Shown here one piece after another: positions 7,019-12,335 of a DNA stretch of 12,335 nucleotides (position 1 is its first letter; each line of letters starts with the position of its first letter). Source of the stretch: CANLWN01 sp039815505 (lineage in GTDB: Bacteria > Bacteroidota > Bacteroidia > Flavobacteriales > Flavobacteriaceae); NCBI GenBank assembly GCA_039815505.1, contig JBCBZE010000069.1:1-12335 (forward strand), in the 5' to 3' direction. Position numbers and translations under genes: made by a program. A model generated the notes under the pieces. It did no database searches, was not told the DNA's origin, and worked only from the letters and a program-made list of their open reading frames with translations.

Positions 7019-7820
7019 TAAGATAGCGATCATAGGTTGCGGATGGCTGGGTCTTCCTCTGGCAAAATCGCTGGTGCAACATAACTATCATGTACATGGC
7101 AGCACCACTTCCGATGAAAAATTGAAAGACTTAAAAGATAATGGTATCACACCTTTTTTAATTGCCTTGAACGAAAGTGGTATAGAAGGGAAAATTACCG
7201 ATTTTTTAACCGGTGTCGATGTATTGGTTATTAATGTTCCCCCAAGATTAAGAAGGGGAAGTAAGGAAAACTATACCAAAAAAATGCAATTTTTATATCA
7301 GGCGGTCAAAACATCGAACATCAAAAAAATTATTTTTGTGAGCAGCACCTCCGTATATGGAAATATTCAGGGCGATGTAACCGAGGATACCCTGGCCGTT
7401 CCGCAAACGGAATCGGGCAAACAATTATTGGTTTCGGAAAACATGTTTAAGAACGATGATACCCTAAAATCTACGATTATACGCTTTGGCGGCCTTATAG
7501 GACCTACTAGACATCCCGTAACCATGTTATCGGGCAGAAAATCACTTTATAATGGTAATGCCCACATTAATCTAATTCATCTAGAGGACTGTATTGGAAT
7601 TATTAATGCGATTATTTCAAATGATTGGTGGAATGAGCTTTTCAATGGGGTATATCCACATCATCCTTCAAAAAAAGAGTACTACACAACGGAGGCCGAG
7701 AAAAGAGGTTTAACGCCTCCGGAATATCTAGAGAATACTCGGTCAAAAGGTAAAAAAATCATTTCAAGTAGGTTAATTCATGTTAAAAAATATGATTTTA
7801 CCACAACCATATTGAATTAA
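7011..7820 (+). CDS. YeeZ-like Rossmann-fold NAD(P)-binding protein
   Basis: The 269-residue protein resembles E. coli YeeZ along its whole length. It has the dinucleotide-binding loop GCGWLG (9-14), the strand FVSSTSVYG (109-117) followed by VTEDT, RFGGLIGPTRHP (158-169) and the HINLIHLEDCIGIINAI block (185-201). It belongs to the extended SDR/epimerase superfamily, but the usual YxxxK catalytic motif reads TESGK (133-137): the lysine is kept and the tyrosine is lost, as I recall also for YeeZ itself. The reaction is therefore unknown. The start is TTG, overlapping the M28 stop by 8 bases. An in-frame TAA at 6996-6998 and the Rossmann strand right at the N-terminus leave no other usual start codon. 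No terminator hairpin is visible after the stop. Confidence 0.88.
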   Translation: MNSKIAIIGCGWLGLPLAKSLVQHNYHVHGSTTSDEKLKDLKDNGITPFLIALNESGIEGKITDFLTGVDVLVINVPPRLRRGSKENYTKKMQFLYQAVKTSNIKKIIFVSSTSVYGNIQGDVTEDTLAVPQTESGKQLLVSENMFKNDDTLKSTIIRFGGLIGPTRHPVTMLSGRKSLYNGNAHINLIHLEDCIGIINAIISNDWWNELFNGVYPHHPSKKEYYTTEAEKRGLTPPEYLENTRSKGKKIISSRLIHVKKYDFTTTILN

Positions 7821-7901
7821 TACACCACAATAAAAGTTACTTTCACAACAAAAAAAAGGTTTTTACGTTAAATTATCTTCTTGATTATAAGCACCTTACC
7901 T

Positions 7902-7927
7902 ATTATACTGTACCTTTACGGTATAAT
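7902..7927. promoter_or_regulatory. Inverted repeat over the -7 region of the 7943 gene
   Basis: ATTATACTGTA (7902-7912) and TACGGTATAAT (7917-7927) form an 11-position dyad, with a single T/G mismatch, around the 4 bases CCTT. It covers the candidate -7 element TACCTTTA (7911-7918, 7 of 8 to TAnnTTTG). The dyad would lie mostly upstream of, or at, the transcription start, so a DNA operator is more likely than an mRNA hairpin. It is not followed by a T-run, which argues against a terminator for the YeeZ-like gene. Confidence 0.45.
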
Positions 7928-7942
7928 TCTAAATCGATTGAC

Positions 7943-8317
7943 ATGGAAAATTCAAGTTTAAAAGGGAGAATTCTCATTGAAATTGAAAACCTGATCTCCC
8001 GCAGCTGTCCCAATCGAAAAATACCCAAAAACTTTGAAAACCTACATGTTGCTATTTTAAAAAAACATTACAATGCCACGGATGTATCTATTGATTACCA
8101 TCGAAAGAGAGTCGCTTTGGATATTGTGATGGACGATTCGGATTACGATCCCAAAAGGGTAAATTTGCATGTGCCGACCTTACATGCCAATCTTTTGTTC
8201 AAAAACCTTCGCGATTTTTTAAAATCCTGTATTGATAAGGATAACAAAAGTCTTGCCTTTTATGCCGGTTTACTTCGATCTTATGCAAATAAGGATGTTA
8301 AGCTTACCGTTGCTTAA
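7943..8317 (+). CDS. Conserved-looking hypothetical cytoplasmic protein
   Basis: The 124-residue product has no signal peptide and no membrane helix. It looks like a compact alpha/beta protein: an amphipathic N-terminal helix (about 5-20, GRILIEIENLISRS), a beta-like segment with alternating charged and hydrophobic residues (VSIDYHRKRVALDIVMDD, 48-65) and helical C-terminal parts (ANLLFKNLRDFLKSCI, 82-97; LAFYAGLLRSYA, 104-115). I do not recognise the family, and no catalytic or metal-binding motif stands out. It is flanked by a candidate promoter and operator dyad at 7902-7927 and a strong terminator at 8345-8372, so it is probably a single-gene transcription unit, which supports it being real. 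Confidence 0.72.
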   Translation: MENSSLKGRILIEIENLISRSCPNRKIPKNFENLHVAILKKHYNATDVSIDYHRKRVALDIVMDDSDYDPKRVNLHVPTLHANLLFKNLRDFLKSCIDKDNKSLAFYAGLLRSYANKDVKLTVA

Positions 8318-8344
8318 ATACGATAAATTGCAAACCAAACATAT

Positions 8345-8372
8345 AAAAAGGATGCCTATGGGCATCCTTTTT
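8345..8372 (+). terminator. Intrinsic terminator after the 7943 gene
   Basis: A perfect 12-bp stem (AAAAAGGATGCC, 8345-8356, with its complement at 8361-8372) encloses the tetraloop TATG and ends in TTTTT, 27 bases after the stop codon. Confidence 0.92.
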
Positions 8373-8427
8373 CGTTGCAGTACAAAGGTTTAAGACTTTC
8401 CTTAACAGTTTACTAAAAATATTTTAA

Positions 8428-8435
8428 TAGTTTTG
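8428..8435 (+). promoter_or_regulatory. -7 element for the TPR protein gene
   Basis: TAGTTTTG is an exact match to the Bacteroidota -7 element TAnnTTTG and ends 20 bases before the ATG at 8456. The -33 region is AT-rich without a clear TTG. It lies between the preceding terminator and the gene, so a promoter is expected here. Confidence 0.5.
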
Positions 8436-8455
8436 CCGCACAAAAATTAACGAAG

Positions 8456-9160
8456 ATGAAAAAACTTGTGTTTATGCTATTGTGCAGTGTGGTGTTTTTA
8501 GGAAACGCACAGACCAAAGGCGATTTACAGCAGCATTATGAAGCTTTTTACAAAGAAATGAGATTACAGGGAGATGTTAATGGTGTCATTAATGCCTTGA
8601 CGCACTTGAACGTTTTATCACCTACCCAAGAGCGTAAGGATACGCTGGCCTATATATATGCTAATAATAATCAGCATTTACAGGCGCTTAATACTATTGG
8701 TATTGAAAAAAATGAGTCCGACTCGGATTTGGCCGTTCAAGTCAAGGCCGCATCCTTAAAAGCGCTAAATCAGCCCAAACGTTCTTTAGAGCAGTTTGAA
8801 ATTCTCTTCAAAAGAGCTCCCAATGCATATATGGCCTATGAAATGGCCGATTTAAAAGTGCAGACAGGTGATAACTCCGGGGCATCTACCGATATTGAAT
8901 ACGGACTCACCAATGCAACGGACGAGATGAAATATGCTTTTTATGAAAGACAGCAGCCTTATGAAGTTCCCTTAAAAGCTGCACTTTTACATATGAAAGG
9001 CTTGGTGAAATACAATATGGACAAGGATGATATCGATGGTGCCATTGCCCTTATTGATGAAGCTTTAAAAATATATCCAAACTTTAACTTGGCAAGTTTA
9101 AGTAAGCAGGCCTTGGTAGCCAGAAAGGAACAACCATCTGCGGAAAATAAGGAAAAGTAG
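8456..9160 (+). CDS. Exported TPR-repeat protein
   Basis: The 234-residue protein starts with a clear Sec signal peptide (MKKLVFMLLCSVVFLGNAQ), with cleavage likely after Ala18 or Gln19, as usual in Bacteroidota. The mature part is all-helical with tetratricopeptide-like repeats at about 57-82, 94-122, 123-150 and 174-210. The clearest is the last one, KGLVKYNMDKDDIDGAIALI (181-200) followed by DEALKIYPNF, which shows the TPR pattern of small residues and a closing proline. The C-terminal tail is charged (QPSAENKEK). It is probably a periplasmic scaffold that holds other proteins; nothing points to a particular partner. The gene has its own promoter and ends in a strong palindromic terminator, so it appears to stand alone. 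Confidence 0.85.
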   Translation: MKKLVFMLLCSVVFLGNAQTKGDLQQHYEAFYKEMRLQGDVNGVINALTHLNVLSPTQERKDTLAYIYANNNQHLQALNTIGIEKNESDSDLAVQVKAASLKALNQPKRSLEQFEILFKRAPNAYMAYEMADLKVQTGDNSGASTDIEYGLTNATDEMKYAFYERQQPYEVPLKAALLHMKGLVKYNMDKDDIDGAIALIDEALKIYPNFNLASLSKQALVARKEQPSAENKEK

Positions 9161-9173
9161 TAAGCTACTAAGG

Positions 9174-9209
9174 AATACTAAAAGCGGGCCTAGGCCCGCT
9201 TTTAGTATT
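9174..9209. terminator. Bidirectional terminator between convergent genes
   Basis: This is a perfect 36-base palindrome: 18-base arms with the GC-rich core GCGGGCC (9184-9190), flanked by AAAA and TTTT. It sits in the 54-base gap between the plus-strand TPR gene and the minus-strand SnoaL-like gene and can stop transcription from both sides. Confidence 0.93.
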
Positions 9210-9214
9210 TTGTA

Positions 9215-9715
9215 CTATTGTTGTCTTAACTTTAGTGTCAACAGGCTATCTGTCTCCTTTTTAATCGCGACAAGTTCCGATACGTTCTCATTAGGTACGG
9301 CTATGGAAAGTACGTAATGTGCTATTTTCCACTGATTCCCTTCCTTTTTTAATACTCCTGAACCCCGGCATAACTTCATTTGCGTATCCAGCAATTCATC
9401 GAACCAAGCAAAATCCCTTCCATCGTTTACATAGATGTTCCTTTCCACAGCGGTAAAACTCCATGCTTTGCCCTTGTCAAAATAGGCTTTGGAGAACTCC
9501 TTAAAAGCCACATTTTGCCAGTTTTCGGTAGCATCGGTTCCTATAAATACCCCATCGTTCGTCATTCTTTCAAAATAAGCTTCAAAATTTGCATCGGCCG
9601 CCGCTTTGTGCCAAGCATCCAGCACATTATCTATTTTTTCCTTTTCGACTTCCTGGGACCATATTTGGGCAACACAAAAGGTAAGTAAAACAAGTATATG
9701 TAATTTATTCGTCAT
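9215..9715 (-). CDS. Exported SnoaL/NTF2-like protein (DUF4440-type)
   Basis: The 166-residue product has a signal peptide (about 1-20, hydrophobic core HILVLLTFCVA, ending IWSQ). A single NTF2-like domain at about 26-139 follows, of the SnoaL_3/DUF4440 type: an N-terminal helix with VLDAWHKAAADANFEAYFERM (31-51), the strand GVFIGTDATENW (55-66), FDELLDT (105-111) and the closing strands GSGVLKKEGNQWKIAHYVLSI (118-138). These cone-shaped domains bind small hydrophobic molecules or act as enzymes; no reaction can be assigned here. The ATG overlaps the end of the upstream lipoprotein gene by 11 bases, which points to translational coupling and shared transcription. The 3' end faces the bidirectional terminator. 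Confidence 0.85.
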   Translation of the reverse strand: MTNKLHILVLLTFCVAQIWSQEVEKEKIDNVLDAWHKAAADANFEAYFERMTNDGVFIGTDATENWQNVAFKEFSKAYFDKGKAWSFTAVERNIYVNDGRDFAWFDELLDTQMKLCRGSGVLKKEGNQWKIAHYVLSIAVPNENVSELVAIKKETDSLLTLKLRQQ

Positions 9716-10199
9716 CTAAAATTAGTTTTGTATCCAATGTATTATTTACAAGTACATTAAACTGATTCCTCATGGCGTTATAGGCCTGTACCATTTCTTT
9801 CATGGGTTCCATGACATCCGTACGATCATCCAAACCAGCTTCTACTTTCAACATAAAGGTCTTAACAACCTTTTGCCTGCTCTTGATCTGGGATTTATCA
9901 AAAGTTTCCGGGTATTTGGACTTGGCCAATAACTTTTCCTTTTCCAATAGATCTTCAACGGCAAAAGTGAGGTCCTCCCTATTGTCCGCTTTATAAATGG
10001 CGTTAAAACTAGTCTCCAACGCATTAAACTCCGGCCATTCCTCCAACATGCTTTTTGCCCTTGCATTTACCTTAAACACCTGGGGTAGTTCCTCGGAAAC
10101 AACATCTATCTTGGAACCATCGCCAACATCCTGATTTTTGTTCCCCTTACAGGCAAACAACAACAGAACGGTACAGCCAAAAATCAATAATTTTCCCAT
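9705..10199 (-). CDS. Helical lipoprotein of unknown function
   Basis: The frame is open up to a TTG at 10214, but the ATG at 10199 gives a normal lipoprotein signal (MGKLLIFGCTVLLLFACKG, lipobox LFAC with Cys17), so I chose it: 164 residues. After the cysteine comes a polar linker (KGNKNQDVGDG). The rest is highly charged and almost certainly helical, e.g. VEDLLEKEKLLAKSKYPETF (about 81-100) and SQIKSRQKVVKTFMLKVEAG (about 103-122). Short helical lipoproteins like this are frequent in Flavobacteriaceae, and no function is known to me. It is the first gene of a two-gene unit with the SnoaL-like gene, overlapping it by 11 bases, and is divergent from tdh across a short gap. Confidence 0.8.
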   Translation of the reverse strand: MGKLLIFGCTVLLLFACKGNKNQDVGDGSKIDVVSEELPQVFKVNARAKSMLEEWPEFNALETSFNAIYKADNREDLTFAVEDLLEKEKLLAKSKYPETFDKSQIKSRQKVVKTFMLKVEAGLDDRTDVMEPMKEMVQAYNAMRNQFNVLVNNTLDTKLILDDE

Positions 10200-10228
10200 A
10201 GGACGAATGTACAAATTTTAATAAAAGC

Positions 10229-10236
10229 TATCTTTA
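10229..10236 (+). promoter_or_regulatory. Possible -7 element for tdh
   Basis: TATCTTTA, 7 of 8 to TAnnTTTG, lies 27 bases before the tdh ATG in the gap shared with the divergent lipoprotein gene. There is no clear -33 TTG. Confidence 0.3.
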
Positions 10237-10263
10237 CCCGTAATCTATTTAACTTCTATTTTA

Positions 10264-11205
10264 ATGCAAAAATCCATTTTGATTTTAGGGGCCTGCGGAC
10301 AAATTGGAACGGAACTTACCCTAGCCTTACGGCAGAAATATGGAAACGATTGTGTAGTGGCCAGCGACATTCGGGAAGGCAATGAAAATTTGATGAGTTC
10401 CGGCCCCTTTGAGTTGTTGGATGCCACCAATTATGATGCGATCGAAGATGTAATCATGTATTACGAAATCGAGGAAGTATATCTTATGGCCGCCATGCTA
10501 AGTGCCACAGCCGAAAAATTCCCAATGCGGGCGTGGAATTTAAATATGAATTCCCTTTTTAATGTCCTTAATCTTGCCAAGGAAGAAAAAATCAACAAAG
10601 TATTCTGGCCGTCCAGCATTGCCGTTTTTGGCCCAAGTACACCCAAGGAAAACACACCTCAGCATACCATTATGGAACCCAGTACCGTATACGGAATTAG
10701 CAAACAATCTGGCGAACGTTGGTGCGCTTATTACCATAAAAAATATGGGGTGGATGTGCGCAGTGTGCGTTACCCTGGCCTCATCAGTTGGAAAACGCTT
10801 CCGGGAGGCGGAACCACGGATTATGCGGTAGAAATATACCATAAGGCGATCGCAGCGGAAAAGTATACGTGTTTTCTAAAAGAGGATACTAAACTACCCA
10901 TGATGTTTATGGAAGATGCCATACGGGCAACGGTCGCCATTATGGAAAGTAATCCCAATGCCATTTCCATACGATCATCGTACAATCTGGCGGCCATGAG
11001 TTTTACCCCTTTGGAAATTACGCAAAGTATCCAAAAGTATATTCCAAATTTCAGGGTGTTATATCAACCGGACTTTAGGCAGGTCATTGCCGATTCATGG
11101 CCCAGTAGTATGGATGATTCACACGCTGCTGCGGATTGGGGTTGGAAAGCTCAATTTAATTTAGAGAAAACAACGCAAGAAATGTTGGACAACTTAAAAC
11201 GGTGA
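10264..11205 (+). CDS. tdh: L-threonine 3-dehydrogenase, SDR type
   Basis: The 313-residue protein is an NAD-dependent L-threonine 3-dehydrogenase of the extended SDR (epimerase-like) type. It oxidises threonine to 2-amino-3-ketobutyrate in the cytoplasm, the first step of threonine breakdown to glycine and acetyl-CoA. It has the NAD-binding loop GACGQIG (9-15), Asp35 at the end of the second strand (ASDIR, NAD rather than NADP), the catalytic SS (117-118) and YGISK (Tyr143, Lys147). The diagnostic block RYPGLISWKTLPGGGTTDYA (169-188) and KLPMMFMEDAIRA (210-222) set this family apart from sugar epimerases. The length is normal and the key residues are intact. The partner gene kbl (2-amino-3-ketobutyrate CoA ligase) is not in the window. 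Its 3' end lies 7 bases from the end of moaC, without a visible terminator. Confidence 0.95.
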   Translation: MQKSILILGACGQIGTELTLALRQKYGNDCVVASDIREGNENLMSSGPFELLDATNYDAIEDVIMYYEIEEVYLMAAMLSATAEKFPMRAWNLNMNSLFNVLNLAKEEKINKVFWPSSIAVFGPSTPKENTPQHTIMEPSTVYGISKQSGERWCAYYHKKYGVDVRSVRYPGLISWKTLPGGGTTDYAVEIYHKAIAAEKYTCFLKEDTKLPMMFMEDAIRATVAIMESNPNAISIRSSYNLAAMSFTPLEITQSIQKYIPNFRVLYQPDFRQVIADSWPSSMDDSHAAADWGWKAQFNLEKTTQEMLDNLKR

Positions 11206-11212
11206 ACCACGG

Positions 11213-11644
11213 TTATTCCTTTAGCTGGAAATCCGATTTGCCCCCTGTTTTTTTAAGAAGTTTAATACTTTGGATTTCAATCCCCTTATCAATGGGTTTT
11301 AACATGTCGTACATATTTAAGGCTACGATGCTTGCCCCGTGCATGGCTTCCACTTCTACCCCGGTCTTATAGTTGGTCTTTACGGTAATCAAAATACGAA
11401 TATCCAGACCTTTGATCTCATAATCAATGGCTGTATATTCTATGGGGAGCGGATGACAATCAGGTAATAAATCCGCCGTTTTTTTAACCCCTAATAACCC
11501 AGCTGCCTTGCTCATGGCAAAAACATCACCTTTGGGCACGGTCTTTTTTTGGATGGCATCTATAGTTTGTGGGGAACTCACCTTTACCACAGCTTGGGCA
11601 ATAGCGGTCCTTAAAGTTACAGGCTTTTGGGTAATGTCTACCAT
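11213..11644 (-). CDS. moaC: Cyclic pyranopterin monophosphate synthase MoaC
   Basis: The 143-residue protein catalyses, together with MoaA, the formation of cyclic pyranopterin monophosphate from GTP, the first stage of molybdenum cofactor synthesis. Family motifs are present: MVDIT (1-5), VPKGDVF with Lys38, KKTADLLPDCHPLP with His64, KTGVEVEAMHGAS (93-105) and YDMLK with Asp113 and Lys116, then LLKKTGGKSDF. Compared with E. coli MoaC it lacks the short leader (the LTHIN segment) before MVD, but the frame cannot extend usefully because moaE ends 2 bases upstream, so this shorter form appears genuine. It is the second gene of a moaE-moaC operon. moaA, moaD, moeA and moeB are not in the window. 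Confidence 0.94.
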   Translation of the reverse strand: MVDITQKPVTLRTAIAQAVVKVSSPQTIDAIQKKTVPKGDVFAMSKAAGLLGVKKTADLLPDCHPLPIEYTAIDYEIKGLDIRILITVKTNYKTGVEVEAMHGASIVALNMYDMLKPIDKGIEIQSIKLLKKTGGKSDFQLKE

Positions 11645-11646
11645 AA

Positions 11647-12090
11647 TCAGTTATTTACTTTCCATTGATAGCTATCGTCCTCAAAAAGTTCCTTTCCAAA
11701 AATGGGTACCTGCACCTTGATTTCCTCCACGATATAATGCAACGCATTAAAAACCTCCTTACGGTGTGGTGAGGAAACAAAGACAAAAAGACATATTTCT
11801 CCTTTTTTAACAATCCCCGAACTATGGTAAATATGCATACAGCTCAGGTTAAATTTCTGAAAGGCGGTCTCACGGATCTCATAAAATTTTTGGTTCGCCA
11901 TATCGGTATAGGCGGTGTATTCAATCGCCGCTACGGTTTTACCGTCGATATTGTCCGCCCGTACCTGGCCCAAAAAAATATCATGGGCCCCTATTTGGGT
12001 CTTGGATTGGTGTTTGGCGATGGAATTTGCAATAAATTCAGGGGTGATGGCGCCTTCGATGAACACATTTTTCATTACCTTCTTTTCCAT
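11647..12090 (-). CDS. moaE: Molybdopterin synthase catalytic (large) subunit MoaE
   Basis: MoaE forms the molybdopterin synthase heterotetramer with MoaD and transfers sulfur from the MoaD C-terminus to cyclic pyranopterin monophosphate. The 147-residue product has the family hallmarks: HDIFLGQVRADNIDGKTVAA (36-55), the YTAYTDMA segment (58-65), the strand HSSGIVKKGEICLFVFVSS (89-107), PHRKEVFNA (108-116) and the active-site strand KVQVPIFGKE (125-134). Lys125 corresponds to the catalytic Lys119 of E. coli. At the place of Lys126 there is Gly132, with a lysine one residue later. ATG at 12090 or 12075 could be the start; I use the first. It is the first gene of the operon, with moaC 2 bases downstream. 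The partner moaD is not visible. Confidence 0.94.
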   Translation of the reverse strand: MEKKVMKNVFIEGAITPEFIANSIAKHQSKTQIGAHDIFLGQVRADNIDGKTVAAIEYTAYTDMANQKFYEIRETAFQKFNLSCMHIYHSSGIVKKGEICLFVFVSSPHRKEVFNALHYIVEEIKVQVPIFGKELFEDDSYQWKVNN

Positions 12091-12259
12091 AGGAACTACT
12101 TTGTGCTAAGGTACACAATTATGTCTTTTGCTACTTACTTGTAATCCGAGTAAAACTTGAATATACCAAGCCTATCATTAATCGAATATGCTGCTAAAAC
12201 CAAAGTAAAAACTTTCTTATCATCGGAAAAATCCTTAATGTTACCCTAAAATCCCTCTG
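12091..12259. other. Divergent intergenic region, moaE and lipoprotein gene
   Basis: This 169-base AT-rich gap must contain promoters for both flanking genes. For moaE the best minus-strand candidate is TACCTTAG (12106-12113, 7 of 8 to TAnnTTTG), enclosed by TTGTG (12101-12105) and CACAA (12114-12118), but no -33 TTG is correctly placed. No clear element is seen for the plus-strand gene, and no structure resembling a molybdenum-cofactor riboswitch. Confidence 0.35.
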
Positions 12260-12335
12260 ATGAAAAAGAAAAGCTTCATTGTCTTACTCCTATCGATTGT
12301 TGTATTTGGTTGTTCCAGTGATTCGGGAGAACAGA
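12260..12335 (+). CDS. Lipoprotein, N-terminal fragment (runs off window)
   Basis: Only the first 25 codons are present. The ATG at 12260 opens MKKKSFIVLLLSIVVFGCSS, a basic start, a hydrophobic core and the lipobox VFGC with Cys18, then a polar sequence (SDSGEQ). This is a standard lipoprotein signal peptide of the MKK...GCSS type in Bacteroidota. It is too short for the 6-frame size threshold, but the start is clear. Nothing can be said about the mature protein. It is divergent from moaE. Confidence 0.75.
   Translation, partial: MKKKSFIVLLLSIVVFGCSSDSGEQ

Noticed and set aside
9380..9688. 102-codon plus-strand frame
   Set aside because: Antisense shadow of the SnoaL-like gene.
10200..10214. 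TTG start giving a 169-residue form of the lipoprotein
   Set aside because: The five extra residues (MYIRP) add nothing to the signal peptide, and the ATG at 10199 gives a standard lipoprotein start.
12101..12118. TTGTG/CACAA inverted repeat around the moaE -7 candidate
   Set aside because: Five-base arms in AT-rich DNA are expected by chance; noted only within the intergenic entry.

Overview
The window looks like the chromosome of a marine flavobacterium (Bacteroidota, Flavobacteriaceae). The support is AT-rich DNA, an SDR-type L-threonine dehydrogenase, a membrane-anchored AraC regulator with flavobacterial architecture, lipoproteins with Bacteroidota-style signals, and several promoters close to the Bacteroidota pattern TTG-N18/20-TAnnTTTG. 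I see no insertion sequence, phage gene, CRISPR array, tRNA or rRNA. Most genes are housekeeping or conserved hypothetical.

Layout. Bases 1-426 hold the 3' end of an alpha/beta hydrolase, closed by a perfect 14-bp hairpin. A gene-poor stretch follows (about 480-834). Three minus-strand genes come next: a beta-propeller lipoprotein (835-1773), a seven-helix AraC-type membrane regulator (1858-2979) and a four-helix membrane protein (3152-3616). Then come a small plus-strand zinc-ribbon protein (3761-4114) and a convergent two-CBS-domain protein (4152-4616). A plus-strand pair follows: a membrane M28 metallopeptidase of ERMP1/Pff1 type (4736-7018) overlaps a YeeZ-like Rossmann protein (7011-7820). 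A conserved hypothetical (7943-8317) and an exported TPR protein (8456-9160) each end in a clean terminator. A minus-strand pair encodes a lipoprotein (9705-10199) and an exported SnoaL-like protein (9215-9715) overlapping by 11 bases. The last part has tdh (10264-11205), a moaE-moaC operon on the minus strand (11213-12090), and the first 25 codons of another lipoprotein (12260 onward).

How the genes may work together. The most interesting signal is regulatory. The promoter of the AraC-type regulator and that of the neighbouring propeller lipoprotein share the 10-mer TGTACCCATT, followed by GATAC placed 15 or 16 bases before the -7 element. This suggests an autoregulated membrane-sensor regulator controlling a surface lipoprotein. 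Other linked pairs are the M28 peptidase with the YeeZ-like protein, the two overlapping exported proteins, and moaE with moaC (molybdopterin synthesis). Two upstream TTG starts were moved to downstream ATGs, one because the TTG lies inside a consensus promoter; one other TTG start was kept because no alternative exists.
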